DNA from: Shimia sp040225985 | GTDB lineage: Bacteria > Pseudomonadota > Alphaproteobacteria > Rhodobacterales > Rhodobacteraceae | Assembly (NCBI RefSeq): GCF_040225985.1 | Contig: NZ_JBBPEU010000004.1 | Span: forward strand, 62,001-126,000 | Direction of reading: 5' to 3' | Length of the DNA stretch: 64,000 nucleotides | Shown: piece by piece, positions 25,729 through 34,327 of the stretch | Layout of the letters: each line of letters begins with the position of its first letter | Numbering within the stretch: position 1 is the first letter of the stretch | The notes under the pieces: model-generated | Told to the model about the DNA's origin: nothing | What the model saw: only the letters and a program-made list of their open reading frames with translations | Database searches by the model: none | Made by a program: the position numbers and the translations under genes

Positions 25729-27246
25729 ATGACCACATACACCTTTTCGGTGCCTGTATTCCGGCATATCGACGAAGAATTGCAAAGCGCGCGTTTGGGG
25801 CAAATCCAGCTGGTGCTGCCTGAACAGAGCAGCAGTTTTGTCTATACTTCGCTTCGGGCAAATCCGATCACAGGCATGCTGGACATCGTTCAGGCGGATC
25901 GCACCACGCTTTATGCCTTGCACGGCGATGGGTTTGATTTCCTTGACCCGACCATGACCACCGAGATCGAGGAATTCGGTCTCATGTTCTGGGACACGAT
26001 GGCAACCGAGACGGTGGTTTATTCCGTGTCGCATCCCGTCGGGCCCGAGATTGAAAGTTATGTGTTGCGCGTCGGGGGGACCGAACTGCCCGAGATCACA
26101 ACGACGCGGCAGGCTCAGCAATTCCTCGACCGTGTCATCCACACAGATATCCCGGTGGATGGATCGGGATTCTTCCCCGGAGATCCGATTTTTGTGAATG
26201 CGCTTCCCGGGGTCACGATATCCGAGAATGACGTGTTCACCACGTATCGCGCGCTTGTCGAAACCGGGGTTGGTCGCGACGTCATTGGCGTGGTGCAGGG
26301 CAACGATCATGAAATCGACGGTCAGGACGGCATCGACACCGTTCGCTTCCATGACGGCAGTTTTGCTAGCGCGTCCGTGGCCCTGACTGGTGGCAATCTC
26401 GTCTTCTCGCTTGGGACGGATACGATCACGGCCCGCTTTGTCGAGTATTTTGATTTCGAGATGGACGACCGTTTCATCAGCATGGAGGCCTTGCGCCTCA
26501 TTGCGACGCGCGACGCGGTGGTGAACCGCACGGGCGACGGATTCAATGATCAGTTCATCGGCGGTAGCAGCCACGACCGCCTCGTCGGGTTGGGTGGCAA
26601 CGACACGCTGAATGGCGGTGATGGCCGCGACACGCTCAACGGCGGCGACGGGGACGACTCGATTGATGCCGGCGGTGGCGGCTATGACGAAGGCGACCTG
26701 ATCTTTGCCGGTGCCGGAAATGACACCGCCGATGGCGGCTATGGCAACGACATGGTCTATGGCGGCGACGGTGACGACGTACTCATGGGGGGCTTCGGCG
26801 CGGATACAGTCGTCGGGCAAGGAGATGATGACCTTCTTTCCGGCGGCGCATTTGCCGACCAATTGTTCGGGGGCGACGGCGATGATTTCCTCAATGGCGG
26901 TTTCGGGCACGACCTCTTGAACGGGGGCGCAGGCGCGGACGAATTCTTTCACATCGGCCAGCGCACCCATGGGTCTGACTGGGTGCAGGATTACAACGCC
27001 GCAGAGGGTGACGTGCTGTTCTATGGCATCAGCGGCGCCAGTGCGTCCGAGTTCAACATCCAGATCGCTCACACCGAAAACGCGGGTCAGGCCGACGTGG
27101 CCGAGGCATTCGTGATCCATCGCCCCACCGGGCAGGTTTTGTGGGCTCTGGTCGACGGCGCCAGTCAGGATTCGATCAACCTGCGGATTGTGGGGCTGGA
27201 CTATGACCTGCATTTCACGGGGCCGCTCTACGATCTCGTGGTCTGA
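25729..27246 (+). CDS. RTX repeat calcium-binding protein, second of a tandem pair
   Basis: A 505-residue paralogue of the preceding protein. The first ten residues are identical, the N-terminal domain aligns without large gaps (ARxGxxQLV, then SFxY, and a SENDVF/SEDDTI match near 165), and the RTX block spans about 278-402. The C-terminal domain is strongly conserved (FFHIG, HGSDWVQDY, AEAFVIHRPTGQ, WALVDG, SQDSINL). The N-terminal halves have diverged far more than the C-terminal 110 residues, as expected if the C-terminus is a shared secretion signal. The ATG at 25729 is chosen over 25702 by this alignment. The gap before it is 186 bases with no clear terminator. Confidence 0.85.
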   Translation: MTTYTFSVPVFRHIDEELQSARLGQIQLVLPEQSSSFVYTSLRANPITGMLDIVQADRTTLYALHGDGFDFLDPTMTTEIEEFGLMFWDTMATETVVYSVSHPVGPEIESYVLRVGGTELPEITTTRQAQQFLDRVIHTDIPVDGSGFFPGDPIFVNALPGVTISENDVFTTYRALVETGVGRDVIGVVQGNDHEIDGQDGIDTVRFHDGSFASASVALTGGNLVFSLGTDTITARFVEYFDFEMDDRFISMEALRLIATRDAVVNRTGDGFNDQFIGGSSHDRLVGLGGNDTLNGGDGRDTLNGGDGDDSIDAGGGGYDEGDLIFAGAGNDTADGGYGNDMVYGGDGDDVLMGGFGADTVVGQGDDDLLSGGAFADQLFGGDGDDFLNGGFGHDLLNGGAGADEFFHIGQRTHGSDWVQDYNAAEGDVLFYGISGASASEFNIQIAHTENAGQADVAEAFVIHRPTGQVLWALVDGASQDSINLRIVGLDYDLHFTGPLYDLVV

Positions 27247-27307
27247 GGTCGCTGACTGCCGCTTCCCGTTGCGCCGCGCCAATACGCCGGTGCAAATTGG
27301 CGTGTAA

Positions 27308-27331
27308 GGGCCGGTAACCGTCCTCCGGCCC
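27308..27331 (+). terminator. Hairpin after the RTX pair
   Basis: GGGCCGG, ten-base loop, CCGGCCC: a perfect seven-base GC stem 62 bases after the second RTX stop. It is followed by ATTGCTTGTT, not a clean T tract, so it is a weak terminator candidate. Confidence 0.4.
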
Positions 27332-27391
27332 ATTGCTTGTTGCCGCAGCCAGCACTAGGTTTCAAAGCGAACGCCATCGAAGGAGCCCGTC

Positions 27392-29101
27392 TTGGCCGCA
27401 TCATTCCTGCGTATTGCAACCACCTCGCTGATCCTGTCCGCACTGTCCTTGCCCGCCGTGGCGCAGGGGTTCTCGGGGTCCTATCTTGCAGGACGTCAGG
27501 CGGCTTTTGACAGCGATTACCTCGCGGCTTCGCGCTATTACACCGCCGCGCTGGCCCGCGATCCATCCAATCCGCGCCTTCTGGAAAGCGCGGTGTTGTC
27601 GTACCTGTCGCTTGGCCAGATTGACCGTGCGCTGCCCGTTGCCCGCAAGATGCGCGCAGATGGGTTGCAAAGCCAGCTGTCCGATATGGTGATCGTGGCC
27701 GAGCTCGTCAAAGACGGCAAATTCGAAACCTTGCTGGAAGACCTGAACGACACGCTTGGGGTGAACGAATTGGTCGACAGTCTGGTCACCGCGTGGGCCC
27801 ATATCGGGAATGGCTCGATGTCCGATGCGCTGCAGGCCTTTGATGCGGCCGCCCGACAACAGGGCGCCGCAGGGTTCGCCGCCTATCACAAAGCGCTCGC
27901 GCTGGCCTCGGTCGGCGATTTCAGCGGTGCCGAAAAGGTCTATGCCGCCAAGGACGAGAACGCGGTCCAGATGACCCGGCGCAGCGTGCTGGCGCTTGTG
28001 CAGATCCTGAGCCAGCTTGATCGCAACGACGAGGCGCTCAACCTTATGCAGGACATGTTCGGCGGTGCTCTGGATCCCAATTTGCAGGCCATGACCGACC
28101 GTCTGCGGGCGGGCGAAACGCTCGACTTCGATATGGTCTCGGGCGTCCGCGACGGCATTGCCGAGGTGTTCTATGCCCTTGCCGATGTGCTCGCCTCCGA
28201 AGCGTCGGCGGATTATACACTGCTCTATACCCGCGTTGCGGAATACCTGCGCCCTGATCTGGTCGAGGCGCTGTTGCTGTCGGCAGGGTTGCTGGACCAG
28301 TTGGGCCGCTATGACCTTGCCATCGAGGCTTACAAGCGCGTTCCCGCCGACCACCCGTCTTTCCACATTGCAGAAATGGGGCGCTCCGACGCGCTGCGCA
28401 TGGCAGGACGGGAGGACGCCGCGGTCGAGGTGCTCACGCAACTGACCCGTACTCATTCTGAACTGTCTTCGGTCCATTCGGCGCTGGGTGATGTGTTACG
28501 GCAGAACCGCGATTTCGAAGGCGCTGTTGCCGCCTATGACAAGGCGATCGAACTCGACAACGCGGCCGACCGCGCCTTGTGGTTCGTCTATTACGCGCGC
28601 GGCATCTGTCATGAACGTCTGGATCAGTGGGAACTGGCCGAGGCCGATTTCCGCACGGCGCTCGAATTGAACCCCGAACAGCCGCAGGTGCTGAACTATC
28701 TCGGCTATTCGCTTGTTGAAAAGAAGATCAAGCTGGACGAGGCGCTCAACATGATCGAACGCGCCGTCGCGGCGCGTCCTGACAGCGGCTATATTGTCGA
28801 CAGTCTTGGCTGGGTTCTGTTCCGGCTTGGACGTTATGATGAAGCCGTGGCGCATATGGAACGCGCGACCGAGTTGATGCCGATTGATCCCGTGGTCAAT
28901 GACCATCTGGGCGATGTCTATTGGGCCGTGGGGCGCAAGCTCGAGGCCCAGTTCCAATGGAAACGCGCGCTGTCCTTCGTCGATGAAGACAGCGCCGAAG
29001 AAGCCAAGCCCGACCGCATCCGCCGCAAGCTTGAAGTGGGGCTGGACCAGGTGCTTGAAGAAGAAGGCGCGGATCCGCTGCAAGTGGCCAATGAAAACTG
29101 A
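27392..29101 (+). CDS. Tetratricopeptide repeat protein, exported
   Basis: A 569-residue protein with an N-terminal signal (LILSALSLPAVAQG) and TPR helices throughout, clearest in the C-terminal half: FEGAVAAYDKAIELDNA, WELAEADFRTALELNPEQPQVLNYLGY, LDEALNMIERAVAARPDSGYIVDSLGWVLFRLGRYDEAVAHMERA. TPR arrays bind partner proteins, here probably in the periplasm or at the membrane. The start is TTG 27392, supported by GAAGGAG seven bases upstream. Its 3' end overlaps ispE by 11 bases, a pairing seen widely in Rhodobacteraceae. The specific role is unknown. Confidence 0.87.
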   Translation: MAASFLRIATTSLILSALSLPAVAQGFSGSYLAGRQAAFDSDYLAASRYYTAALARDPSNPRLLESAVLSYLSLGQIDRALPVARKMRADGLQSQLSDMVIVAELVKDGKFETLLEDLNDTLGVNELVDSLVTAWAHIGNGSMSDALQAFDAAARQQGAAGFAAYHKALALASVGDFSGAEKVYAAKDENAVQMTRRSVLALVQILSQLDRNDEALNLMQDMFGGALDPNLQAMTDRLRAGETLDFDMVSGVRDGIAEVFYALADVLASEASADYTLLYTRVAEYLRPDLVEALLLSAGLLDQLGRYDLAIEAYKRVPADHPSFHIAEMGRSDALRMAGREDAAVEVLTQLTRTHSELSSVHSALGDVLRQNRDFEGAVAAYDKAIELDNAADRALWFVYYARGICHERLDQWELAEADFRTALELNPEQPQVLNYLGYSLVEKKIKLDEALNMIERAVAARPDSGYIVDSLGWVLFRLGRYDEAVAHMERATELMPIDPVVNDHLGDVYWAVGRKLEAQFQWKRALSFVDEDSAEEAKPDRIRRKLEVGLDQVLEEEGADPLQVANEN

Positions 29102-29927
29102 GGCCTTTGCCCCGGCCAAGATCAATCTGACCCTGCATGTCACTGGCCAGCGCGCGGATGGCTATCACCTGCTGGATTCACTGGTGGTGTTTGCCGATGT
29201 GGGGGATCGCATCACTGTGGCACCGTCGGACCGAATGCAGCTTACGGTAACCGGGCCTCGGTCGGACGGCGTGCCCAGTGATGACAGCAACCTCGTGATG
29301 CAGGCCGCCGCCTTACTGGCGGATGAGCAAAAGGCGGCCATCACTCTCGAAAAACACCTGCCCGCTGCTGCAGGGATCGGCGGGGGCAGCTCTGATGCCG
29401 CCGCGACTTTGCGGGCGCTTTCTGATCTTTGGCAATGTTCCCTCCCGGACACGGACCAGGTTCTGTCGCTGGGCGCGGACCTGCCGGTCTGCCTGACACC
29501 ACAGGCACAGCGCATGTCGGGGATTGGCGAAACGCTGTCGCCGGTTGGGGGCCTGCCGGCCTGTGACATCCTGCTGGTGAACCCCGGCGTTGAGGTCTCG
29601 ACTCCTGCAATCTTCCGCGCCCTGACCCGCCGGACCAACCCGCCCATGCCGATCAGTCTGCCGGACTTCCCGACACTGGACATGTTCGCCAATTGGCTCG
29701 CAACCCAGCGCAACGACCTGCAGCCCGCTGCTGTCTCGCTTCAACCTGAAATTGCAATAGTACTCGACGCCATCGACGCTTCAGGCAGCCTCTTCACGGC
29801 CATGTCGGGGTCGGGCGCCACCTGTTTCGGACTCTTTCCCTCCGATGGTCGCGCGGCAAATGCCGCCCGTGCCGCAATCGCCGCTCGCCACCCCGAATGG
29901 TGGTGCGCCTGCGGGCGCATGCTTTAA
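29091..29927 (+). CDS. ispE: 4-(cytidine 5'-diphospho)-2-C-methyl-D-erythritol kinase
   Basis: IspE phosphorylates CDP-methylerythritol in the non-mevalonate isoprenoid pathway. The 278-residue GHMP kinase shows the N-terminal FAPAKINLTLHVTGQRADGYH, the ATP-binding glycine loop LPAAAGIGGGSSDAAA, and the C-terminal MSGSGATCFGLF. ATG 29091 is chosen because it starts the conserved PAKINL region correctly; it lies inside the TPR gene end. It feeds isoprenoid precursors to the polyprenyl diphosphate synthase encoded next to it on the opposite strand. Confidence 0.93.
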   Translation: MKTEAFAPAKINLTLHVTGQRADGYHLLDSLVVFADVGDRITVAPSDRMQLTVTGPRSDGVPSDDSNLVMQAAALLADEQKAAITLEKHLPAAAGIGGGSSDAAATLRALSDLWQCSLPDTDQVLSLGADLPVCLTPQAQRMSGIGETLSPVGGLPACDILLVNPGVEVSTPAIFRALTRRTNPPMPISLPDFPTLDMFANWLATQRNDLQPAAVSLQPEIAIVLDAIDASGSLFTAMSGSGATCFGLFPSDGRAANAARAAIAARHPEWWCACGRML

Positions 29928-29940
29928 GCCGCCCACCTCT

Positions 29941-29960
29941 TTTTCTTGGGTAAAATACCT
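29941..29960 (+). repeat. Dispersed convergent-gap element, copy 3
   Basis: TTTTCTTGGG, TA, AAATACCT, then TGGGGTGA, 13 bases after the ispE stop. A CCGGACC-CT-GGTCCGG hairpin (29976-29991) follows. The gap lies between convergent ispE and the polyprenyl synthase gene, the same setting as the other two copies. Confidence 0.65.
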
Positions 29961-30031
29961 TGGGGTGAATTGGCGCCGGACCCTGGTCCGGGGCCAAGAG
30001 GGGCAACGCCCTTCACCAAGGACACCGGGCT

Positions 30032-31033
30032 CTAGCTGACCCGGGCCACCACGTAATCCGCCAGATCCGTCAGCATCGTGCGAATCTCGTGCTCGGGCAG
30101 TTGCCCGATCGCGGCCTTGGCCTTGGCCGCCCAGGCCAGTGCATCCTGGCGCGTGTCTTCCAGAGTGCCATGCTTGTGCAACAGCGCCAGCGCATGCTCG
30201 AGATCGCCGTCGTCCTGTTTGCCCTTTTCGATGGTCTTGACCCAAAACGCGCGCTCGGCGTCATCGGCTTTGGCCACCGCCTTGATTACCGGCAAGGTCA
30301 GCTTGCGCTCGCGGAAATCGTCGCCCACGTTCTTGCCTGTGGCCTTGGTGTCGCCCTGGTAATCCAGCAGGTCATCGACGATCTGGAACGCGATCCCAAG
30401 CGCGTCGCCATAGTCGAACAGCGCCCTGACCAGCGCCGGATCGGCACCCGCAATCACGCCCCCCACTTCGGTCGCTGCCGAAAACAGGGCAGCCGTTTTG
30501 CCACGCACGACCTGCAGGTAAATGCCCTCATCCGTGGCCAGGTCAGTGGCGGCAGTCAGCTGCAGCACTTCGCCCTCGGCAATCGTGGCCGAGGCATTCG
30601 ACAGAATGCGCAGCACCTCGATCGAGCCGGTTTCGGTCATCAGTTGGAAGGACCGCGAAAACAGGTAGTCCCCCACCAGAACCGAGGACTTGTTGTCCCA
30701 AAGCAGGTTGGCAGTGGGGCGGCCCCGGCGTTGGGCGCTTTCGTCCACCACGTCGTCATGCAGAAGGGTCGCTGTATGTATGAACTCGACTGTGGCGGCC
30801 AGATGCACGTGATAGGGCCCGTCATAGCCACAGAGTCGCGCCGCCGCCAGCGTCAGCATCGGGCGCAGGCGTTTACCACCGGCCCCGACCAGATGGGCGG
30901 TCACCTCGGGGATGCGCGGGGCGTGTTCGCTGGCCATGCGCTGGGTAATCAGGTCATTCACGGCGGCCATTTCATCGGCCAGAAGGGCGCTCAGCGCCTC
31001 GTGCGGTTTTGTTGCGGCTTGATCCAGACCCAT
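30032..31033 (-). CDS. Polyprenyl diphosphate synthase (octa/decaprenyl type)
   Basis: Builds the long isoprenoid side chain of ubiquinone by chain elongation of allylic diphosphates with IPP. The 333-residue protein has GAGGKRLRPML (50-60), the first Asp-rich motif LLHDDVVDES (93-97 core) and the second, FQIVDDLLDYQGD, near 215-222. Small residues before the first motif suggest a long-chain product, but length (C40 or C50) cannot be read reliably. I choose ATG 31033 behind ACAGGAAG; an upstream in-frame start adds 11 unconserved residues. It converges on ispE. Confidence 0.92.
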   Translation of the reverse strand: MGLDQAATKPHEALSALLADEMAAVNDLITQRMASEHAPRIPEVTAHLVGAGGKRLRPMLTLAAARLCGYDGPYHVHLAATVEFIHTATLLHDDVVDESAQRRGRPTANLLWDNKSSVLVGDYLFSRSFQLMTETGSIEVLRILSNASATIAEGEVLQLTAATDLATDEGIYLQVVRGKTAALFSAATEVGGVIAGADPALVRALFDYGDALGIAFQIVDDLLDYQGDTKATGKNVGDDFRERKLTLPVIKAVAKADDAERAFWVKTIEKGKQDDGDLEHALALLHKHGTLEDTRQDALAWAAKAKAAIGQLPEHEIRTMLTDLADYVVARVS

Positions 31034-31088
31034 CAACTTCCTGTCACAGGTCTCGACATTGCCCAAGACCTGCCCTTACATCGCTGTC

Positions 31089-31304
31089 ATGAAAGAGCTT
31101 TTGCGCAGCAACGACCCGACGATCATTGCCTTTGCCTCGGCCCTGCTTCGAGGGGAGGGTATAAACTGCTTTGAAATGGACGTAAACATGAGCGTGCTTG
31201 AAGGTTCGATCGGCATTTTGCCGCGCCGGCTCATGGTGGTCAGCGCGGACCATGCCGCGGCTGAACGGGTGATGCGTGACAACGACATCCCGCTGGGTGG
31301 GTAA
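31089..31304 (+). CDS. DUF2007 domain protein
   Basis: A 71-residue protein, KELLRSNDPTIIAFASALL-(RGEGINCF) followed by GSIGILPRRLMV and a helical end. This fits the DUF2007 'putative signal transducing protein' family, small ferredoxin-like-fold proteins of unknown role. The start at 31089 is the second in-frame ATG and matches the family length. Its stop directly abuts the start of the methyltransferase gene, so the two are co-translated. It is divergent from the polyprenyl synthase gene. Confidence 0.8.
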   Translation: MKELLRSNDPTIIAFASALLRGEGINCFEMDVNMSVLEGSIGILPRRLMVVSADHAAAERVMRDNDIPLGG

Positions 31305-32063
31305 GTGACGGGCATGCAGACCAGTGAAAATGCCTTTCTGGACGGGCGTTTGACAATTGCGCAGCCGGTCGATGGTTATCGCGCGGGCGTGGACCCCGTG
31401 TTTCTGGCTGCTGCGGTGCCCGCGCATCCGGGGCAGAGCGTTCTGGAACTCGGCTGCGGGGTCGGCACCGCGTCCTTGTGCCTTGGCTGGCGGGTGGCGG
31501 GCCTGACCCTCACCGGGGTCGAGATCCAGACCACCTATGCCGACCTTGCGCGCACCAACGCATCCCGCAATGGGCAGGCGTTGGAGGTTCACATCGCCGA
31601 TCTGGCCCATTTGCCCGAGGTCCTGCGGCAACGACAGTTTGACCACGTGATTGCCAATCCCCCCTATTTTGACCGCAGCGCCAGCACGGCCGCCCGCGAA
31701 GCGGGACGCGAAACCGCGATGGGCGAGGCAACGCCGCTATCCCTTTGGGTTGATACGGCTGCACGCCGCTTGGCGCCCAAGGGGTTTGCCAGTTTTATCC
31801 ACCGCGCGGAACGCCTGCCCGACATTTTGGCGGCGTTTTCAGGGCGTCTTGGATCTGTGCAGGTGCTGCCTTTGCAGCCCCGCCTCGGGCGCGACGCGAA
31901 TCTGGTTCTGGTGCGCGGACGCAAGGGGGGGCGGGCCGCATTCCGCCTGCATGCGCCGGTCCTTTTGCATGAAGGCACGCATCATGACGGGGATCGGGAA
32001 AGCTATACCTCTGAGGTGCGCGCGGTGTTGCGCGACGGGACGGCGTTGCCGTTTCCTGTTTGA
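31305..32063 (+). CDS. tRNA1(Val) (adenine37-N6)-methyltransferase family protein
   Basis: A 252-residue SAM-dependent methyltransferase. VLELGCGVGTASLCLGWRV is the SAM-binding loop, GVEIQTTYADLARTN the acidic ribose contact, and IANPPYF the (N/D)PPY catalytic motif of amino-group methylation. The opening SENAFLDGRLTIAQPVDGYRAGVDPVFLAA resembles TrmN6/YfiC, which methylates A37 of tRNA-Val. The exact substrate is inferred. GTG 31305 begins right after the DUF2007 stop; ATG 31314 is an alternative. Confidence 0.85.
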   Translation: MTGMQTSENAFLDGRLTIAQPVDGYRAGVDPVFLAAAVPAHPGQSVLELGCGVGTASLCLGWRVAGLTLTGVEIQTTYADLARTNASRNGQALEVHIADLAHLPEVLRQRQFDHVIANPPYFDRSASTAAREAGRETAMGEATPLSLWVDTAARRLAPKGFASFIHRAERLPDILAAFSGRLGSVQVLPLQPRLGRDANLVLVRGRKGGRAAFRLHAPVLLHEGTHHDGDRESYTSEVRAVLRDGTALPFPV

Positions 32064-32252
32064 AACCAACATCTTTCCGACTTTTGTCTTTCTGCGTCGC
32101 GAACCAGCCAATCCCAAGCCCCGGAAAAACTGCATTTTCGATATGCATTATACGCAAAGTGCTGCCGATTTGTTGCGGATGCAGCGTGACAGATAGGTAA
32201 AAGTGTGCTGCACTGTCATCGTTGTTTTGCAAATCTTGAGAGGAGGACTGCC

Positions 32253-32423
32253 ATGAGCGTGAGCTCGCATCTGGAAGAACTGAAACGGAAACACGAAGCC
32301 CTCTCCGAGCAGGTCGAAGCCGAACAAAGGGCACCGGGGTCGAGCGATTTCGACATTGCCGAAATGAAGAAGCAGAAACTCAAGCTCAAGGAAGAGATCG
32401 AACGCCTGTCCGTAACGGTCTAG
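32253..32423 (+). CDS. DUF465 (YdcH) family protein
   Basis: A 56-residue, almost wholly helical protein (SHLEELKRKHEALSEQVEAE, then FDIAEMKKQKLKLKEEIERL), matching the DUF465/YdcH family of small coiled-coil hairpins. ATG 32253 follows AGAGGAGGACTGCC, a strong ribosome site. Its stop TAG shares the CTAG palindrome with the stop of the convergent EamA gene. The preceding 189-base gap holds no gene I can support. The role is unknown. Confidence 0.85.
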   Translation: MSVSSHLEELKRKHEALSEQVEAEQRAPGSSDFDIAEMKKQKLKLKEEIERLSVTV

Positions 32424-33283
32424 GCTTTCAGGCTGGCGCGCGCGGCAATTACCGCGCCGCCCGTGATCAAGAGTGTTGCCGCCCCCAGCATCCAGCTCGG
32501 GTCGGCAATTCCGACCAAGACCAGAACGAGGGTCGACAAGAGGGGCGCCGCATAGGATGTCGTTCCCAACAGTTGAATGTCGCCGCGTTTCACTCCGATA
32601 TCCCAGACATAAAAGGCCAGTCCAACCGGCCCAAGGCCAAGGGCCAATGCGGACCCCCAGCCTATGGCGCCGACCGGCCACACGGTGTCTTCGAACATCA
32701 GATGGGTCAGCGCGGACAGGATCGCCGTGGCCACGCAGAACACGGCCACGGTCTCTGTTGGGGCGTCGCCGATCTTGCGCGACAGGACTGAATAGCCAGA
32801 CCATGTCAGCGCGCAGAGAAAGGCGAGGATGTAGCCGGGCAATGCTGCGGCGTTGAAGCCGGTGCCGCCGCCCTGGATAATCAGCGCGGCACCGCAGAAC
32901 CCGCACAGGGCCCCGATCAGGTGCCCTTTTTTCAATTTCTCTCCGGGCAAAAGACCCGAGAACAGCACGATCAGCAGAGGCCAGAGATAGGCGATCAGGC
33001 CCGCTTCGGCGGCGGGGGCAAGGCGCAGGGCGCTGAAATACAGCGCGTGATAGCCGAAAAGACCAAGTGTGCCAAAGGCATAGACCTTCCAACTGATACT
33101 GCGCAGAATCGCGAACCCGCCTGTGCGCGCCGTCCAGACAAGGCCGATTGCGCCGCCGATGGTAAAGCAGATCGCGTTCAGCAACAGTGGCGGCGTTGGT
33201 GCCGTGCCCACGGTAAACAGCGCCAGCAGGGCCCAGAGTAGAACAGCGACGAATCCGATGGCCGTGGCGCGGGTGCGGGTCAT
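32420..33283 (-). CDS. EamA-type DMT family transporter
   Basis: A 287-residue membrane protein with about ten helices in two five-helix EamA repeats; RISWKVYAFGTLGLFGYHALYF and AYLWPLLIVLFSGLLPGEKL are typical segments. Members export or import metabolites such as amino acids; the substrate is unknown. Its ATG overlaps the stop of the upstream lysR gene (ATGA), so regulator and transporter form one operon. The two genes may form an inducible export unit. Confidence 0.9.
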   Translation of the reverse strand: MTRTRATAIGFVAVLLWALLALFTVGTAPTPPLLLNAICFTIGGAIGLVWTARTGGFAILRSISWKVYAFGTLGLFGYHALYFSALRLAPAAEAGLIAYLWPLLIVLFSGLLPGEKLKKGHLIGALCGFCGAALIIQGGGTGFNAAALPGYILAFLCALTWSGYSVLSRKIGDAPTETVAVFCVATAILSALTHLMFEDTVWPVGAIGWGSALALGLGPVGLAFYVWDIGVKRGDIQLLGTTSYAAPLLSTLVLVLVGIADPSWMLGAATLLITGGAVIAARASLKA

Positions 33284-34230
33284 GGTAGGGGAATGTCCTC
33301 AATCGGAGTGATGGTCAGGGCTTGTGTGACAGAGGCGAGTTTGGCGACTTCGTCAAGGATCCATTGTCTGAAAGCGGCAATATGCGGGCGGTTTTCCTCG
33401 CCTTCGCGGCAGAGAAACCGGAATCTGGCCTGCAAACCGATAGCCTGCGGGAAGGGCGCAACGAGGCGACCCTCTTTCAGGTCTTTCACCACAAGGGCGC
33501 GGCGGCCCAGCACCACACCGGCCCCGGCAAGGGCCGCATCCACGGCGTGATCGGCGCCTGTGAAACGGGGGCCGTGGGTGGCATCAATGTCGAGGTCCAT
33601 CAGGCGAAACCACGTTGCCCAGTCCCCCTTTGGGTTCAGAAAATTTATTGAATCATCGTGTATCAGGGTCGCGTCACGCAGGCTTGCAGGCGTGGGAAAC
33701 CGCTCGGCCATTTCCGGCAGCATGACCGGCATTACCCATTCCTGTTCAAGGGGCAGGGACCAAAGACCGGGATCCTGTTTGTCGTGCCCGAACCGTATCG
33801 CGACATCGACCTCGTCGCGGCCGAAATCTAGATTGTGCAGCGTTGCCGAAAAGCGCAGGTCGATATCGGGATGCGCCCGCACGAATTCAAAAAAGCGCGG
33901 GGCCAGCCATTTGGCGGTGAAGGCAGGGCCAGCGGTCACCATCAGCGTTGTTTCATTGGCCATACGCTGTGCCGAGCGCCACGCGGAATTGAGGGTCTGG
34001 AACCCGTCGGCGACGCCGGGGGCCAGGGCGCGACCGGCCTCGGTGAGTTCGACGGCGCGGTTCAGGCGGCGGAATACGGGCGTGCCGAGATGGTCCTCAA
34101 GTGACTTGATCTGGAAGGACAGCGCGGCCGGCGTGACATGCAATTCTTCGGCGGCCTTGGCAAAGGACATGTGGCGGGCGGCGGCCTCGAAGGCACGCAG
34201 GGCGGTAAGCGGGGGCAGACGATCAGACAT
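33280..34230 (-). CDS. LysR family transcriptional regulator (GcvA-like)
   Basis: A 316-residue LysR regulator. The N-terminal helix-turn-helix is LPPLTALRAFEAAARHMSF-(AKAAEELHVTPAALSFQIKSLE), closest to the GcvA group, followed by a ligand-binding domain with HNLDFGRDEVDVAIRFG. It is co-transcribed with the downstream EamA transporter. A TTAAG-N5-CTTAA inverted repeat six bases upstream of its ATG suggests autoregulation. The effector is unknown. Confidence 0.92.
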   Translation of the reverse strand: MSDRLPPLTALRAFEAAARHMSFAKAAEELHVTPAALSFQIKSLEDHLGTPVFRRLNRAVELTEAGRALAPGVADGFQTLNSAWRSAQRMANETTLMVTAGPAFTAKWLAPRFFEFVRAHPDIDLRFSATLHNLDFGRDEVDVAIRFGHDKQDPGLWSLPLEQEWVMPVMLPEMAERFPTPASLRDATLIHDDSINFLNPKGDWATWFRLMDLDIDATHGPRFTGADHAVDAALAGAGVVLGRRALVVKDLKEGRLVAPFPQAIGLQARFRFLCREGEENRPHIAAFRQWILDEVAKLASVTQALTITPIEDIPLP

Positions 34231-34235
34231 GTCAC

Positions 34236-34250
34236 TTAAGTACAGCTTAA
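34236..34250. promoter_or_regulatory. LysR-type box upstream of lysR
   Basis: TTAAG-TACAG-CTTAA, perfect five-base arms around five bases, containing the T-N11-A spacing of LysR boxes. It lies between lysR and the divergent small gene at 34328, so it may control both. Confidence 0.5.
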
Positions 34251-34327
34251 CTGAAGCCTTGAAAAGTCTCGTTTGTCGCCAGCGAGGTCAGGGCGCATAT
34301 TGGGGACAGTTCAAAGATACTTACCCA

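Noticed and set aside
24247..27333. A 1028-codon open frame on the minus strand across both RTX genes
   Set aside because: It is the antisense shadow of Gly/Asp-rich RTX codons, which rarely give stops on the opposite strand. It has no start signal and no domain, and the plus-strand frames have clear family features.
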